DNA of 6,854 nucleotides, taken from positions 1-6,854 of the forward strand of contig CAZCWX010000737.1 in the NCBI GenBank assembly GCA_964502465.1, read 5' to 3'. The stretch's first letter is position 1. The number at the start of each line of letters is the position of its first letter. The position numbers and the translations under genes are program-made. This document shows positions 1 to 6,460 of this stretch, in pieces. The stretch comes from CAZCWX01 sp964502465. GTDB taxonomy: Bacteria; Desulfobacterota; Binatia; Bin18. The notes below the pieces were generated by a model. The model was not told where the DNA came from and did not search any database. It worked only from the letters and a program-made list of their open reading frames with translations.

Positions 1-13
1 AGCCAGGGCAATG

Positions 14-724
14 TCAATTGCGCCGTCTGCTTGAGTCCTGGAGTTGTGCGAGGAGATCATGTGCAGCCCGTGCTGGATCTGGGGCTGTGCTAATCGCTGA
101 GATAACGGCAATACCATGGGCACCCGCTGCCAGTATCTCAGCAACCTGTTCGCTCTTAATGCCACCAATCGCTATGAGGGGGATTGGGCTGTGAGCAACG
201 GCTTGACGGAGCCGCTCAAGACCTTGCGGCTTGCCGTAAGCCGCTTTCGAGGGCGTGAAATACACTGGACCAAAAACGATAAAATCGGCACCTGTGGCTG
301 CGGTAATTTCTGCCTGAGAATGGGTGGAGACACCAATCAGCTTGTCGGGGCCAAGCAAACGGCGAGCGGTTGCAGCCGGAAAGGACGTTTGCCCCAGGTG
401 TACGCCATCGGCGTCTACTGCGAGTGCCACATCAAGGCGCTCGTTGATTAGGAGGCGGGCCTGATAACGAGCAGTGATCTGACGGATCTGCTCTGCCAGG
501 TGGTACAATGCGCCACCTACAAGGTCTTTTTCGCGCAGTTGAACGGCACGCACGCCACCATCAAGAGCTGCGTGAACGACATCAACTAGTGGTCGGCCAG
601 CAGTGTGTCTGCGATCGGTGACGAAATAGAGGCGAAAGTCAATTGGAGGCACTGTGCTACGAAGAATGTGAAGCGATGAAAAACACCCCTGTATCTGCTT
701 CGCGATTGCTTCCCTCTCCTTCAT
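14..724 (-). CDS. thiE: Thiamine-phosphate synthase (ThiE)
   Basis: ThiE couples HMP-pyrophosphate with the thiazole phosphate to give thiamine phosphate in the cytoplasm. The protein (236 aa from ATG 724) is a TIM-barrel with clear family motifs: YFVTDR (about 33-38), VQLREKD (61-67, pyrophosphate/Mg site), INERLDVALAVDADGVHLGQ (93-112), GVSTHS, GPVYFTPSK (152-160), AIGGI (185-189) and a C-terminal GAHGIAVISAI phosphate-binding loop. It is last of three minus-strand thi genes, 28 nt after thiG. The start is uncertain. TTG 727 and ATG 724 are adjacent, neither has a Shine-Dalgarno upstream, and they give about 30 residues before the conserved core. An in-frame GTG at 652 would give 212 aa, nearer the usual 210-220, but also lacks a clear ribosome site. 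Function is confident; the N-terminus is not. Confidence 0.93.
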   Translation of the reverse strand: MKEREAIAKQIQGCFSSLHILRSTVPPIDFRLYFVTDRRHTAGRPLVDVVHAALDGGVRAVQLREKDLVGGALYHLAEQIRQITARYQARLLINERLDVALAVDADGVHLGQTSFPAATARRLLGPDKLIGVSTHSQAEITAATGADFIVFGPVYFTPSKAAYGKPQGLERLRQAVAHSPIPLIAIGGIKSEQVAEILAAGAHGIAVISAISTAPDPARAAHDLLAQLQDSSRRRN

Positions 725-732
725 CAAAGGAG
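716..732 (-). promoter_or_regulatory. Hairpin enclosing the putative thiE start codon
   Basis: A 6-bp perfect inverted repeat, CTCCTT (716-721) and AAGGAG (727-732), flanks a 5-nt loop. Read on the thiE strand, the loop is TGATG, so the ATG at 724 sits in the loop and AAGGAG lies just inside the coding region. The 5' arm on the mRNA resembles the anti-Shine-Dalgarno tail of 16S rRNA. It could limit initiation at this ATG or act on coupling with thiG. That role is inference; the inverted repeat is seen directly. Confidence 0.35.
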
Positions 733-752
733 GAGCGGGTCAGATGACAAGG

Positions 753-1526
753 TTACTCGATCAGTCCTGCCAATGGGCTGGAGGCGGTGGCATAGAGCTT
801 TTTTGCCATACGACCAGCCAGGAACGCCTTGCGGCCAGCTTCAACCCCAAGCTTCATGGCCTCAGCCATCAAAAGAGGATCTTTGGCCCCTGCGATCGCG
901 GTGTTCATGAGGACCGCATCGCAGCCCATCTCCATTGCTACCGCGGCATCAGAGGCCGTGCCTACACCAGCATCGACAATTACCGGCACCCGGCTATGCT
1001 CTAAAATAATGCGAATATTGTAAGGATTACGGATGCCGAGCCCCGAGCCGATTGGTGCGGCTAATGGCATCACGGCTGCACAGCCAATTTCTTCAAGTCT
1101 TTTACACGAGACCGGATCGTCATGGATATAGGGCAGGACGATGAAGCCTTCTTTGACCAGAATTTTGGCTGCTTCCAATGTCGCGGGGATATCAGGAAAT
1201 AAAGTGCGCTCATCGCCAATGACTTCGAGCTTGACTAAGGTTCCGATCCCAGCCGCCCGTGCCAGTCGGCAGGTGCGCACGGCGTCTTCAGTGGTATAAC
1301 ACCCGGCGGTGTTAGGAAGAATAGTGTACTTTTTTGGGTCCAGGTAATCGAGCAGGTTTTCTTTACTGGGGTCGGTAATGTTGACGCGTCGGACCGCAAC
1401 CGTCACGATCTCTGCGCCCGAGGCTTCGATCGCTCGCTTAGTCTCAGCAAAGTCTTTGTATTTTCCAGTACCAACAATCAGGCGCGACTGATATTCTTTC
1501 CCTGCGAGTATAAAAGGATCTTTCAT
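753..1526 (-). CDS. thiG: Thiazole synthase (ThiG)
   Basis: ThiG forms the thiazole phosphate of thiamine from 1-deoxy-D-xylulose 5-phosphate, dehydroglycine and sulfur carried as ThiS thiocarboxylate. The 257-aa protein matches the family length (about 250-260). It shows GTGKYKDF (19-26), LPNTAGC (70-76), VKLEVIGD (98-105), whose K99 is the expected Schiff-base lysine, then PIGSGLGIRNPYNI, and a C-terminal DAGVGTASDAA and MNTAIAGAKDP phosphate-binding region. I chose ATG 1526 because it is preceded by GAGGG at good spacing and starts directly at the conserved FxLAGKxYxSRLIVGTG segment. A longer reading to 1601 would overlap thiS and adds basic, non-conserved residues. It begins 17 nt after the thiS stop, indicating a shared transcript. 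No ThiF, ThiO or ThiH is visible in the window, so ThiS activation and the glycine-derived imine must come from elsewhere. Confidence 0.96.
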   Translation of the reverse strand: MKDPFILAGKEYQSRLIVGTGKYKDFAETKRAIEASGAEIVTVAVRRVNITDPSKENLLDYLDPKKYTILPNTAGCYTTEDAVRTCRLARAAGIGTLVKLEVIGDERTLFPDIPATLEAAKILVKEGFIVLPYIHDDPVSCKRLEEIGCAAVMPLAAPIGSGLGIRNPYNIRIILEHSRVPVIVDAGVGTASDAAVAMEMGCDAVLMNTAIAGAKDPLLMAEAMKLGVEAGRKAFLAGRMAKKLYATASSPLAGLIE

Positions 1527-1543
1527 ATGTCCCTCGCTCTGTC

Positions 1544-1744
1544 TTATCCGCCACCGACGAAGTGCACGATTTCGATTTGATCGCCTGGTTGAAGACGACA
1601 CGTCGCGTACTCGTCGCGGGGAATAATCGTGCGATTCACCTCAACCGCGATACGCCGCGCACCAAGGCCTAATTCCATCACCAAATCCGTGAGAGTGATA
1701 CCCTCACGACATTCTCGCTGTTCGCCATTGAGCATGACCGTCAT
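1544..1744 (-). CDS. thiS: Sulfur carrier protein ThiS
   Basis: This is a small beta-grasp, ubiquitin-like protein (66 aa, the normal size) that carries sulfur as a C-terminal thiocarboxylate and hands it to ThiG. The evidence is the N-terminal LNGE (5-8), the LTDLVMELGL helix region, RRIAVEVN followed by IIPRDEY, QPGDQIEIVHFVGGG at the end, and the invariant C-terminal Gly-Gly. It is the first gene of the thi cluster. The start at 1744 has no purine-rich ribosome site. ATG at residue 4 is a possible alternative, but 1744 fits the usual two to four residues before NGE. A candidate promoter lies so close that the transcript might be leaderless. ThiF, which adenylates ThiS, is not in the window. 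Confidence 0.94.
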   Translation of the reverse strand: MTVMLNGEQRECREGITLTDLVMELGLGARRIAVEVNRTIIPRDEYATCRLQPGDQIEIVHFVGGG

Positions 1745-1752
1745 CGGGCTTT

Positions 1753-1781
1753 ACCATAGTCTCTCAGCTTTCCCTTTACAA
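1753..1781 (-). promoter_or_regulatory. Candidate thiSGE promoter
   Basis: On the minus strand, TTGTAA (1776-1781) and TATGGT (1753-1758) are separated by exactly 17 nt, each matching the sigma70 consensus at four of six positions. Transcription would begin about at the thiS ATG (1744). The -35 overlaps that of a plus-strand candidate for purH. No TPP riboswitch core is recognisable between here and the start codon. The call rests on motif reading alone. Confidence 0.3.
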
Positions 1782-1803
1782 CCCTGGAACCTTTTGCTAT
1801 GTC
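1775..1803 (+). promoter_or_regulatory. Candidate purH promoter
   Basis: TTTACA (1775-1780; five of six to TTGACA) is followed after 17 nt by TATGTC (1798-1803), preceded by TGC, giving an extended -10 (TGnTAT). This would leave a leader of about 55-60 nt before purH. It overlaps the -35 of the divergent thiS candidate. The -10 match is weak beyond TAT. Confidence 0.3.
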
Positions 1804-1855
1804 CCCTTTTCCACTACTCTGTCATGCAGATCATTCCTATACCCTTATTTATTGT

Positions 1856-1861
1856 AAGGAG
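1856..1861 (+). promoter_or_regulatory. purH ribosome binding site
   Basis: AAGGAG lies 6 nt before ATG 1868. It decides the purH start against an in-frame ATG at 1799 that would add 23 non-conserved residues. Confidence 0.85.
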
Positions 1862-1867
1862 CACTCC

Positions 1868-3454
1868 ATGGCTAGCGTGAGCCGTGCGCTCATCAGCGTG
1901 AGCGACAAACGCGGCATGGTCGAGTTTGCCCGTGGTCTAGCGGCGCTCGGCCTTGAAATCCTCTCGACCGGTGGCACAGCCAAAACTCTGAAAGAGGCGG
2001 GGATTCCAGTCGTGGCGGTCGAGGATTTTACTGGCTTCCCCGAGATGCTTGATGGTCGTGTCAAGACTCTGCATCCGAAGATTCATGCAGGAATCTTGCA
2101 TCGCCGCAATGATCCCGCGCATCAGCACGCGATGGCTACCCATGGACTCAAGCCCATCGATTTAGTGGTGGTCAACTTATACCCCTTTGAACAAACGGTT
2201 GCCCGCCCAGATTGTCCTTTGGCTGAAGCCATAGAGAACATCGATATTGGCGGCCCCTCATTACTCCGCGCTGCGGCTAAGAATCATGCGGACGTCGGAG
2301 TCATTGTTGATCCTGACGATTATCCGATGGTACTCGAAGCACTCCGTACCCAGCGCTCGCTGTCGGCAGAACAGAAACTGCTGTTGGCAAAAAAAGCTTT
2401 TCGTCTGACCGCACGCTACGACGGCGCGATTGCCGACTATCTTGGCAGTGTGGAAGGGGAAAAGCGGATGCCTTTTGGTGAAACGCTCCACCTGCAGTAT
2501 GTCAAAGCCCAAGACTTGCGGTACGGTGAGAATCCGCACCAGGCTGCTGGTTTTTATCGTCAGCCAGAGATCAACGAGCCGTGTATTGCCAATGCTCGTC
2601 AGCTTCAGGGAAAAGAACTCTCATTTAACAATATCGTCGATGCCAATGCCGCGCTCGCATTACTGCAGGAGTTTGAGGAAATCGCGGCAGTGGCGATTAA
2701 ACATACCAACCCGTGTGGCGTGGCGACCTCGACGGTCTCCTTAGCGGATGCGTTCCGTAAGGCTCGGGCGTGTGACCCGGTCTCCATCTTTGGTGGGATT
2801 GTCGGCCTCAACCGTGCAGTGGATGCTGAGACTGCTCAGGAAATTGTGAATCTGTACCAAGAGGGGTTTATCGAGATTCTCCTTGCTCCTGGTTTCTCTC
2901 CGCCGGCGCTCGATCTACTTGCCTCCTCCAAACGGCTGCTGAACATCCGCCTGTTGGAAATTCCTACACTCGTGCATGCCGCACCTTCCCGCTTCGAAGT
3001 CAAGCACGTTATCGGGGGGATGTTACTGCAAGAGCGAGACTGTGGGCGGATACAGGTCGAGGATTGCCAGGTCGTGACCCAGCGCAAACCGACACCCGAA
3101 GAGTATCACGCTTTGGCTTTTGCCTGGCGGGTATGCAAGCATGTGAAATCGAACGCGATTGTTCTGGCACGTCCTGACCGCGTGGTAGGCGTTGGCGCTG
3201 GCCAGATGAGTCGTGTCGATGCCGCGAAGATCGCAGTGGCCAGAGCGCAGGATCTCGGACTCGATACCCATGGGACTGTGGTTGCTTCGGATGCATTTTT
3301 TCCTTTCCGTGATGGTTTGGATGTGGTTGCTCAGGCTGGAGCCGTGGCAGCGATCCAACCAGGTGGCAGCCTGCGCGACAAAGACGTCATCGCCGCGGCT
3401 GATGAGCACGGATTGGCTATGATCTTTACTGGGATGCGCCATTTCCGGCATTAA
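1868..3454 (+). CDS. purH: Bifunctional AICAR formyltransferase / IMP cyclohydrolase (PurH)
   Basis: PurH catalyses the last two steps of de novo IMP synthesis: formylation of AICAR with 10-formyl-tetrahydrofolate, then ring closure. The 528-aa protein matches the family (E. coli 529). The N-terminal MGS-like cyclohydrolase domain shows ALISVSDKRG (7-16), STGGTAK (33-39), GRVKTLHPKIHAGIL, VVNLYPF and IDIGGPSLLRAAAKNH, which include the lysine, tyrosine and aspartate positions used in cyclization. The C-terminal transformylase domain shows DLRYGENPHQ, KHTNPCG (278-284, the catalytic Lys-His pair), DPVSIFGGI, and a typical end in QPGGSLRDKDVI and FTGMRHFRH. The start is fixed by AAGGAG six bases before ATG 1868. 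It is first of a plus-strand block and is followed after 5 nt by purD, a common pairing. I see no frameshift or missing motif. Confidence 0.97.
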   Translation: MASVSRALISVSDKRGMVEFARGLAALGLEILSTGGTAKTLKEAGIPVVAVEDFTGFPEMLDGRVKTLHPKIHAGILHRRNDPAHQHAMATHGLKPIDLVVVNLYPFEQTVARPDCPLAEAIENIDIGGPSLLRAAAKNHADVGVIVDPDDYPMVLEALRTQRSLSAEQKLLLAKKAFRLTARYDGAIADYLGSVEGEKRMPFGETLHLQYVKAQDLRYGENPHQAAGFYRQPEINEPCIANARQLQGKELSFNNIVDANAALALLQEFEEIAAVAIKHTNPCGVATSTVSLADAFRKARACDPVSIFGGIVGLNRAVDAETAQEIVNLYQEGFIEILLAPGFSPPALDLLASSKRLLNIRLLEIPTLVHAAPSRFEVKHVIGGMLLQERDCGRIQVEDCQVVTQRKPTPEEYHALAFAWRVCKHVKSNAIVLARPDRVVGVGAGQMSRVDAAKIAVARAQDLGLDTHGTVVASDAFFPFRDGLDVVAQAGAVAAIQPGGSLRDKDVIAAADEHGLAMIFTGMRHFRH

Positions 3455-3459
3455 CGCTT

Positions 3460-4752
3460 ATGAAAGTACTTGTTATCGGGAGTGGGGGGCGCGAGCACGC
3501 ACTCGTATGGAAAATCCGCCAGAGTGAGCGGGTGGCGCGTGTGTACTGCGCGCCAGGAAATGCCGGCATTGGTGAACTGGCTGACCTCGTTGCGCTGACA
3601 CCGGATGATATTGCTGGACTCCGGCGTTTTGCCGAGCAGGAACGTATTGACCTGACGGTCGTCGGGCCAGAACTCCCATTGAGCCTGGGACTGGTGGATG
3701 AGTTTGCCGCTCACGGTCTCCGTGCATTTGGCCCCACTCGCCAAGCCGCACAGCTGGAAACCAGTAAAGCGTTTGCCAAGGAATTCATGCGGCGACAGGG
3801 TATTCCTACTCCCTATTTCGGGGTTTTTACCGATCCTGATGAGGCGCGGCGTTATGTGTCCGAAGTGGGTGTGCCAATCGTGGTGAAAGCTGACGGATTG
3901 GCGGCGGGCAAAGGGGTGATGATCTGCGCTACGATCAAAGAAGCCCATGAAGCGATCGATGAGATCATGCGCGCCCGGCTCTTTGGTGATGCTGGTGACC
4001 GCGTTGTGATCGAAGAATTTCTCGAAGGGGAGGAGGTGTCGTTTCTGGCGTTTACCGATGGCCGTACCGTCCTCCCCCTTGCTTCGGCGCAAGACCATAA
4101 GCGTGTTTTTGATGGAGATCGTGGACCCAATACCGGTGGTATGGGGGCCTACTCACCAGCTCCTCTGGTCACACCCGCTCTTGCAGCACACATTGTGCAA
4201 GAAATTCTGTTGCCGACGGTCAAGGGCCTCACACAGCGCAACATTCTCTATAAAGGCGTCTTATATGCTGGCTTAATGATCAACAAAGAGAACATCAAAG
4301 TGCTCGAATTCAATGTGCGCTTTGGCGATCCAGAGTGTCAGCCGTTGATGCTGCGGTTGCAGTCCGATCTGGTCGAGGTGATGAAAGCCGTGATCGACGA
4401 ACGTCTGGCTGAGGTGGCACTGTCGTGGGATACCCGTCCTGCGGTTTGCGTGGTGTTGGCTGCAGAAGGGTATCCTGGCAGTTATGAAACAGGGCACGTC
4501 ATCACTGGACTCGAAGAACTGAAAACCTGGCGCGAAGGGGTGGTGTTTCATGCGGGGACTGTCTATGCCAATCATGCTTTCGCGACGAAGGGAGGACGGG
4601 TGCTCGGCGTCACCGCGACTGGCACTGATATCGCCGATGCGATTGCGACGGCGTACCGCACAGTAGAGAAAATCTCCTGGCAAGGTATGCATTACCGCCG
4701 CGATATCGGTCAGCGTGCCTTAGGTTCCCTTCCTGAACCTCCTCGTTCGTAG
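3460..4752 (+). CDS. purD: Phosphoribosylamine-glycine ligase (GAR synthetase, PurD)
   Basis: PurD ligates glycine to 5-phosphoribosylamine with ATP, giving GAR, the second step of purine synthesis. The 430-aa protein matches E. coli PurD (429). It opens with MKVLVIGSGGREHAL (1-15) and continues with GNAGI, VVGPELPLSLGLVDEF and FGPTRQAAQLETSKAF. The ATP-grasp domain has KADGLAAGKGV (143-153), VIEEFLEGEEVSF, DHKRVFDGD from residue 212, GPNTGGMGAYSP, and the metal-binding FNVRFGDPE (284-292). The C-terminal GARS domain ends the protein normally. The gene starts 5 nt after the purH stop with no strong ribosome site of its own, so translational coupling to purH is likely. This last point is inference from spacing. 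Confidence 0.97.
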   Translation: MKVLVIGSGGREHALVWKIRQSERVARVYCAPGNAGIGELADLVALTPDDIAGLRRFAEQERIDLTVVGPELPLSLGLVDEFAAHGLRAFGPTRQAAQLETSKAFAKEFMRRQGIPTPYFGVFTDPDEARRYVSEVGVPIVVKADGLAAGKGVMICATIKEAHEAIDEIMRARLFGDAGDRVVIEEFLEGEEVSFLAFTDGRTVLPLASAQDHKRVFDGDRGPNTGGMGAYSPAPLVTPALAAHIVQEILLPTVKGLTQRNILYKGVLYAGLMINKENIKVLEFNVRFGDPECQPLMLRLQSDLVEVMKAVIDERLAEVALSWDTRPAVCVVLAAEGYPGSYETGHVITGLEELKTWREGVVFHAGTVYANHAFATKGGRVLGVTATGTDIADAIATAYRTVEKISWQGMHYRRDIGQRALGSLPEPPRS

Positions 4753-4782
4753 GGCTCCTTTCCCCTGCTTTCTCATTTTTTG

Positions 4783-4788
4783 TACAAT
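4783..4788 (+). promoter_or_regulatory. Candidate -10 element before the DUF1015 gene
   Basis: TACAAT (five of six to TATAAT) lies 7 nt before ATG 4796, in a T-rich 43-nt gap after purD. No good -35 is seen, and no Shine-Dalgarno precedes the ATG. A start from this box would give a leaderless transcript. The gene may equally be read through from purHD. Confidence 0.25.
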
Positions 4789-4795
4789 ACCTGAT

Positions 4796-6070
4796 ATGGC
4801 ACATATTCGACCGTTTCGCGGGGTACGCTATAACCCCGCAGTGGTAGGAGATCTCCGGCACGTTATTTCTCCTCCCTATGATGTGATTTCTCCAGAACAG
4901 CAAACCCTTCTGCACCTGCGCAGTCCGTATAACGCGGTGCACCTTGATCTGAATCAAACCCCTGAACCCTATGCTGGCGCGGCACGCGCGTTCCGTGAGT
5001 GGGTGGACCGAGGAGTGCTGATGCGTGAGCCTACCCCTACGTTGTATTTCTACACGCAGGAATTTACCCTGAAGGACGGGATCCCGCGCAGGCGTGTCGG
5101 CATTTTTGCGGCCCTGCGACTCGAGGAATTTTCGTCGCGCATCGTCAGACCGCACGAGCGTACTTTTGAAAATGCCAAGCAAGACCGCCTGGCGCTCTTA
5201 CGCTCATGTCAAGTCCATTTGAGTCCGATCTTTTTTCTCTACTCCCGCCCGGGCTGGTCCGTAGAACAGGTAGTGGAACCAGGGTGTGCTGCTTCCCCTG
5301 TGATCGTTATGACCGATGATCAACAGGTGACGCATCGGCTGTGGCAAGTCACCGATCAACACCTGATTGCTGAGGTTGTTGCCGGCTTAGCGTCTGAGTC
5401 GCTGATCATTGCTGATGGGCACCACCGTTACGAAACTGCTCTGCGCTATCGTCAAGAAATAGCTGGACAGGGGCACGCAAACGAAGAGGCACCGTTTAAT
5501 TATGTGCTTGCGTATCTCACGAACGTTCAGGAAGATGGGGTAGTCATTCTTCCCACCCACCGTCTCGTGCATGACGTTATGCTGCCGCAGGCCCAAGCCT
5601 TACGTACCGTGCTTCATCGTGACTTTCGTATTTCTCTGTTTCCCCTGAGTGACTCGGCAGCATTTTTGCGCGCACTGCATGCCCCTGGTCTGGACCGCCG
5701 AATCGGCTGTGTGTTAGCTGGGGCCGGGCATTACTGGCTTTTATCGTTTAATGAGCGAATCGCACGTATGCTGTCAGTTTCTGCACCCTTACGCGACCTG
5801 GATGTAACGGTGCTCCACGAACTAATCTTCCAGCGGCTCCTGGGACTCACCCCTGACATGCAGCAGCAGAAGTTGGCCTATACGATTGATGAAGAGGAAG
5901 CCCTCCGCCGTGTAGAGGTGCGGCAATCCCGGGCGGCATTCCTGCTCAATCCGACGACATTTGCGCAAATTGCTCGGGCCTGTGAAGAAGGAGAAACGAT
6001 GCCGCAGAAATCGACGTACTTTTTCCCCAAGCTTCCTACTGGCTTGGTGTTTTTACCAGCGAGAGAGTAA
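4796..6070 (+). CDS. DUF1015 family protein (ParB/serine-kinase-like motif)
   Basis: A 424-aa protein recognised as DUF1015 (usual length about 400-450), a widespread cytoplasmic family of poorly settled function. Visible family motifs are IRPFRGVRYNP (4-14), VISPPYDVISPEQ (23-35), NAVHLDL (46-52), a Tyr/Phe-rich LYFYTQEF strand (83-90), GIFAALRLEEF, RPHERTF followed by KQDRL (118-132), SPIFFLYS, IADGHHRYETAL with DGHHR at 207-211, NYVLAYLTN, and LPTHRLV. There is no signal peptide or membrane segment. From memory, the DGHHR box resembles one in the ParB-fold free serine kinases SerK and SbnI, and DUF1015 genes often lie near serA/serC elsewhere. A small-molecule kinase, perhaps on serine, is therefore a reasonable hypothesis but is not shown here. 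It lies 43 nt after purD on the same strand, possibly in the same operon. No ribosome site is evident. Confidence 0.88.
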   Translation: MAHIRPFRGVRYNPAVVGDLRHVISPPYDVISPEQQTLLHLRSPYNAVHLDLNQTPEPYAGAARAFREWVDRGVLMREPTPTLYFYTQEFTLKDGIPRRRVGIFAALRLEEFSSRIVRPHERTFENAKQDRLALLRSCQVHLSPIFFLYSRPGWSVEQVVEPGCAASPVIVMTDDQQVTHRLWQVTDQHLIAEVVAGLASESLIIADGHHRYETALRYRQEIAGQGHANEEAPFNYVLAYLTNVQEDGVVILPTHRLVHDVMLPQAQALRTVLHRDFRISLFPLSDSAAFLRALHAPGLDRRIGCVLAGAGHYWLLSFNERIARMLSVSAPLRDLDVTVLHELIFQRLLGLTPDMQQQKLAYTIDEEEALRRVEVRQSRAAFLLNPTTFAQIARACEEGETMPQKSTYFFPKLPTGLVFLPARE

Positions 6071-6116
6071 AAGACATCTCCGAAAAGACACCACTCACGG
6101 AGAGCGGTGGAGAGGC

Positions 6117-6155
6117 AAGAGAGGACAGCGCAGGGGAAGTGCTTCTGTCTCTTTT
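6117..6155 (+). terminator. Possible terminator after the DUF1015 gene
   Basis: An imperfect inverted repeat pairs AAGAGAGGACAG (6117-6128, one bulged G) with CTGTCTCTTTT (6145-6155), leaving a 16-nt loop and ending in four T. It lies 46 nt after the DUF1015 stop, where it faces a minus-strand unit. The stem is only moderately GC-rich, so this is a weak call. Confidence 0.3.
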
Positions 6156-6257
6156 GTGTGGTTACCCGATCAGCGTCGTCCGCCACCGCCAAAAGATGGA
6201 CCACCAGGACGACGCTCTGGCGGCCGAGCTTCACTTACCTGCAGGTTGCGGCCTGCT

Positions 6258-6312
6258 ATGAAAGTAGGTGGCTAAGTTCTTGAATTCATTAGGCAGGGCT
6301 CCCTACTTTCAT
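6258..6312. repeat. 11-bp perfect inverted repeat with 33-nt spacer
   Basis: ATGAAAGTAGG at 6258-6268 and CCTACTTTCAT at 6302-6312 are exact reverse complements. A few more pairs (GGC with GCT, including wobble) continue inward after a mismatch. The spacer holds TGAATTCA, itself a palindrome. It could fold as a long hairpin in DNA or RNA, or represent the termini of a tiny element. Confidence 0.85.
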
Positions 6313-6341
6313 CGGTGGTGGCGAAGCCCCACTTCATGATG
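6259..6341. mobile_element. 83-bp palindromic insertion in the RRM remnant (MITE/REP-like candidate)
   Basis: This segment separates two halves of an RRM reading frame. GCTA lies at 6255-6258 and again at 6342-6345. Deleting one copy plus the 83 bp between them rejoins the frame as GQTALAGRNLQV, a normal RRM loop. The insertion thus adds 87 bp, a multiple of three, with one in-frame TAG. Inside is an 11-bp perfect inverted repeat, ATGAAAGTAGG (6258-6268) and CCTACTTTCAT (6302-6312). A third related copy, CCCCACTTCAT (6327-6337), lies near the right end, and GTGG (6318-6321) faces CCAC (6329-6332). It encodes no protein. The boundaries rest on a duplication of only four bases. A MITE or REP-type element is the favoured reading, but no family is recognised. 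Confidence 0.45.
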
Positions 6342-6460
6342 GCTAACGCTGTCTGCCCGTCAAACCGCTTAATGGCTGCCGATGCCGCTTCCTTCGACCC
6401 CATATCGACAAAGGCGAATCCTTTTGATTGACCGGTCTCGCGATCCATCATAAGGCTTAC

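Noticed and set aside
726..1004. Plus-strand AAAGGAGGA followed 9 nt later by an ATG and an 86-residue open frame
   Set aside because: It lies antisense to thiG, the product matches no family I recognise, and the purine-rich box is explained by the hairpin at the thiE start. It is most likely chance.
1527..1601. A longer N-terminus for thiG that overlaps thiS
   Set aside because: The extra residues are not family-like and the ATG at 1526 has a good ribosome site directly at the conserved start.
1745..1775. CTGAGA on the minus strand, similar to part of a TPP riboswitch
   Set aside because: Only this hexamer matches; the GAACCTGA-type segment and the flanking helices of the aptamer are absent.
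4722..4781. AGGTTC/GAACCT hairpin at the end of purD with a later T run as a terminator
   Set aside because: The 6-bp stem is within coding sequence and the T run starts about 35 nt after it, too far for an intrinsic terminator.
5961..6275. Plus-strand 104-residue open frame overlapping the DUF1015 end
   Set aside because: It is a basic, low-complexity out-of-frame reading of the DUF1015 gene, the intergenic DNA and the RRM remnant; the minus-strand RRM homology explains the region better.
6258..6345. Insertion read as an integron attC site, CRISPR unit or intron
   Set aside because: There are no core-site motifs and no repeated spacer pattern, and the block has no splice-domain features I recognise; the duplicated flank and inverted repeat fit an insertion better.
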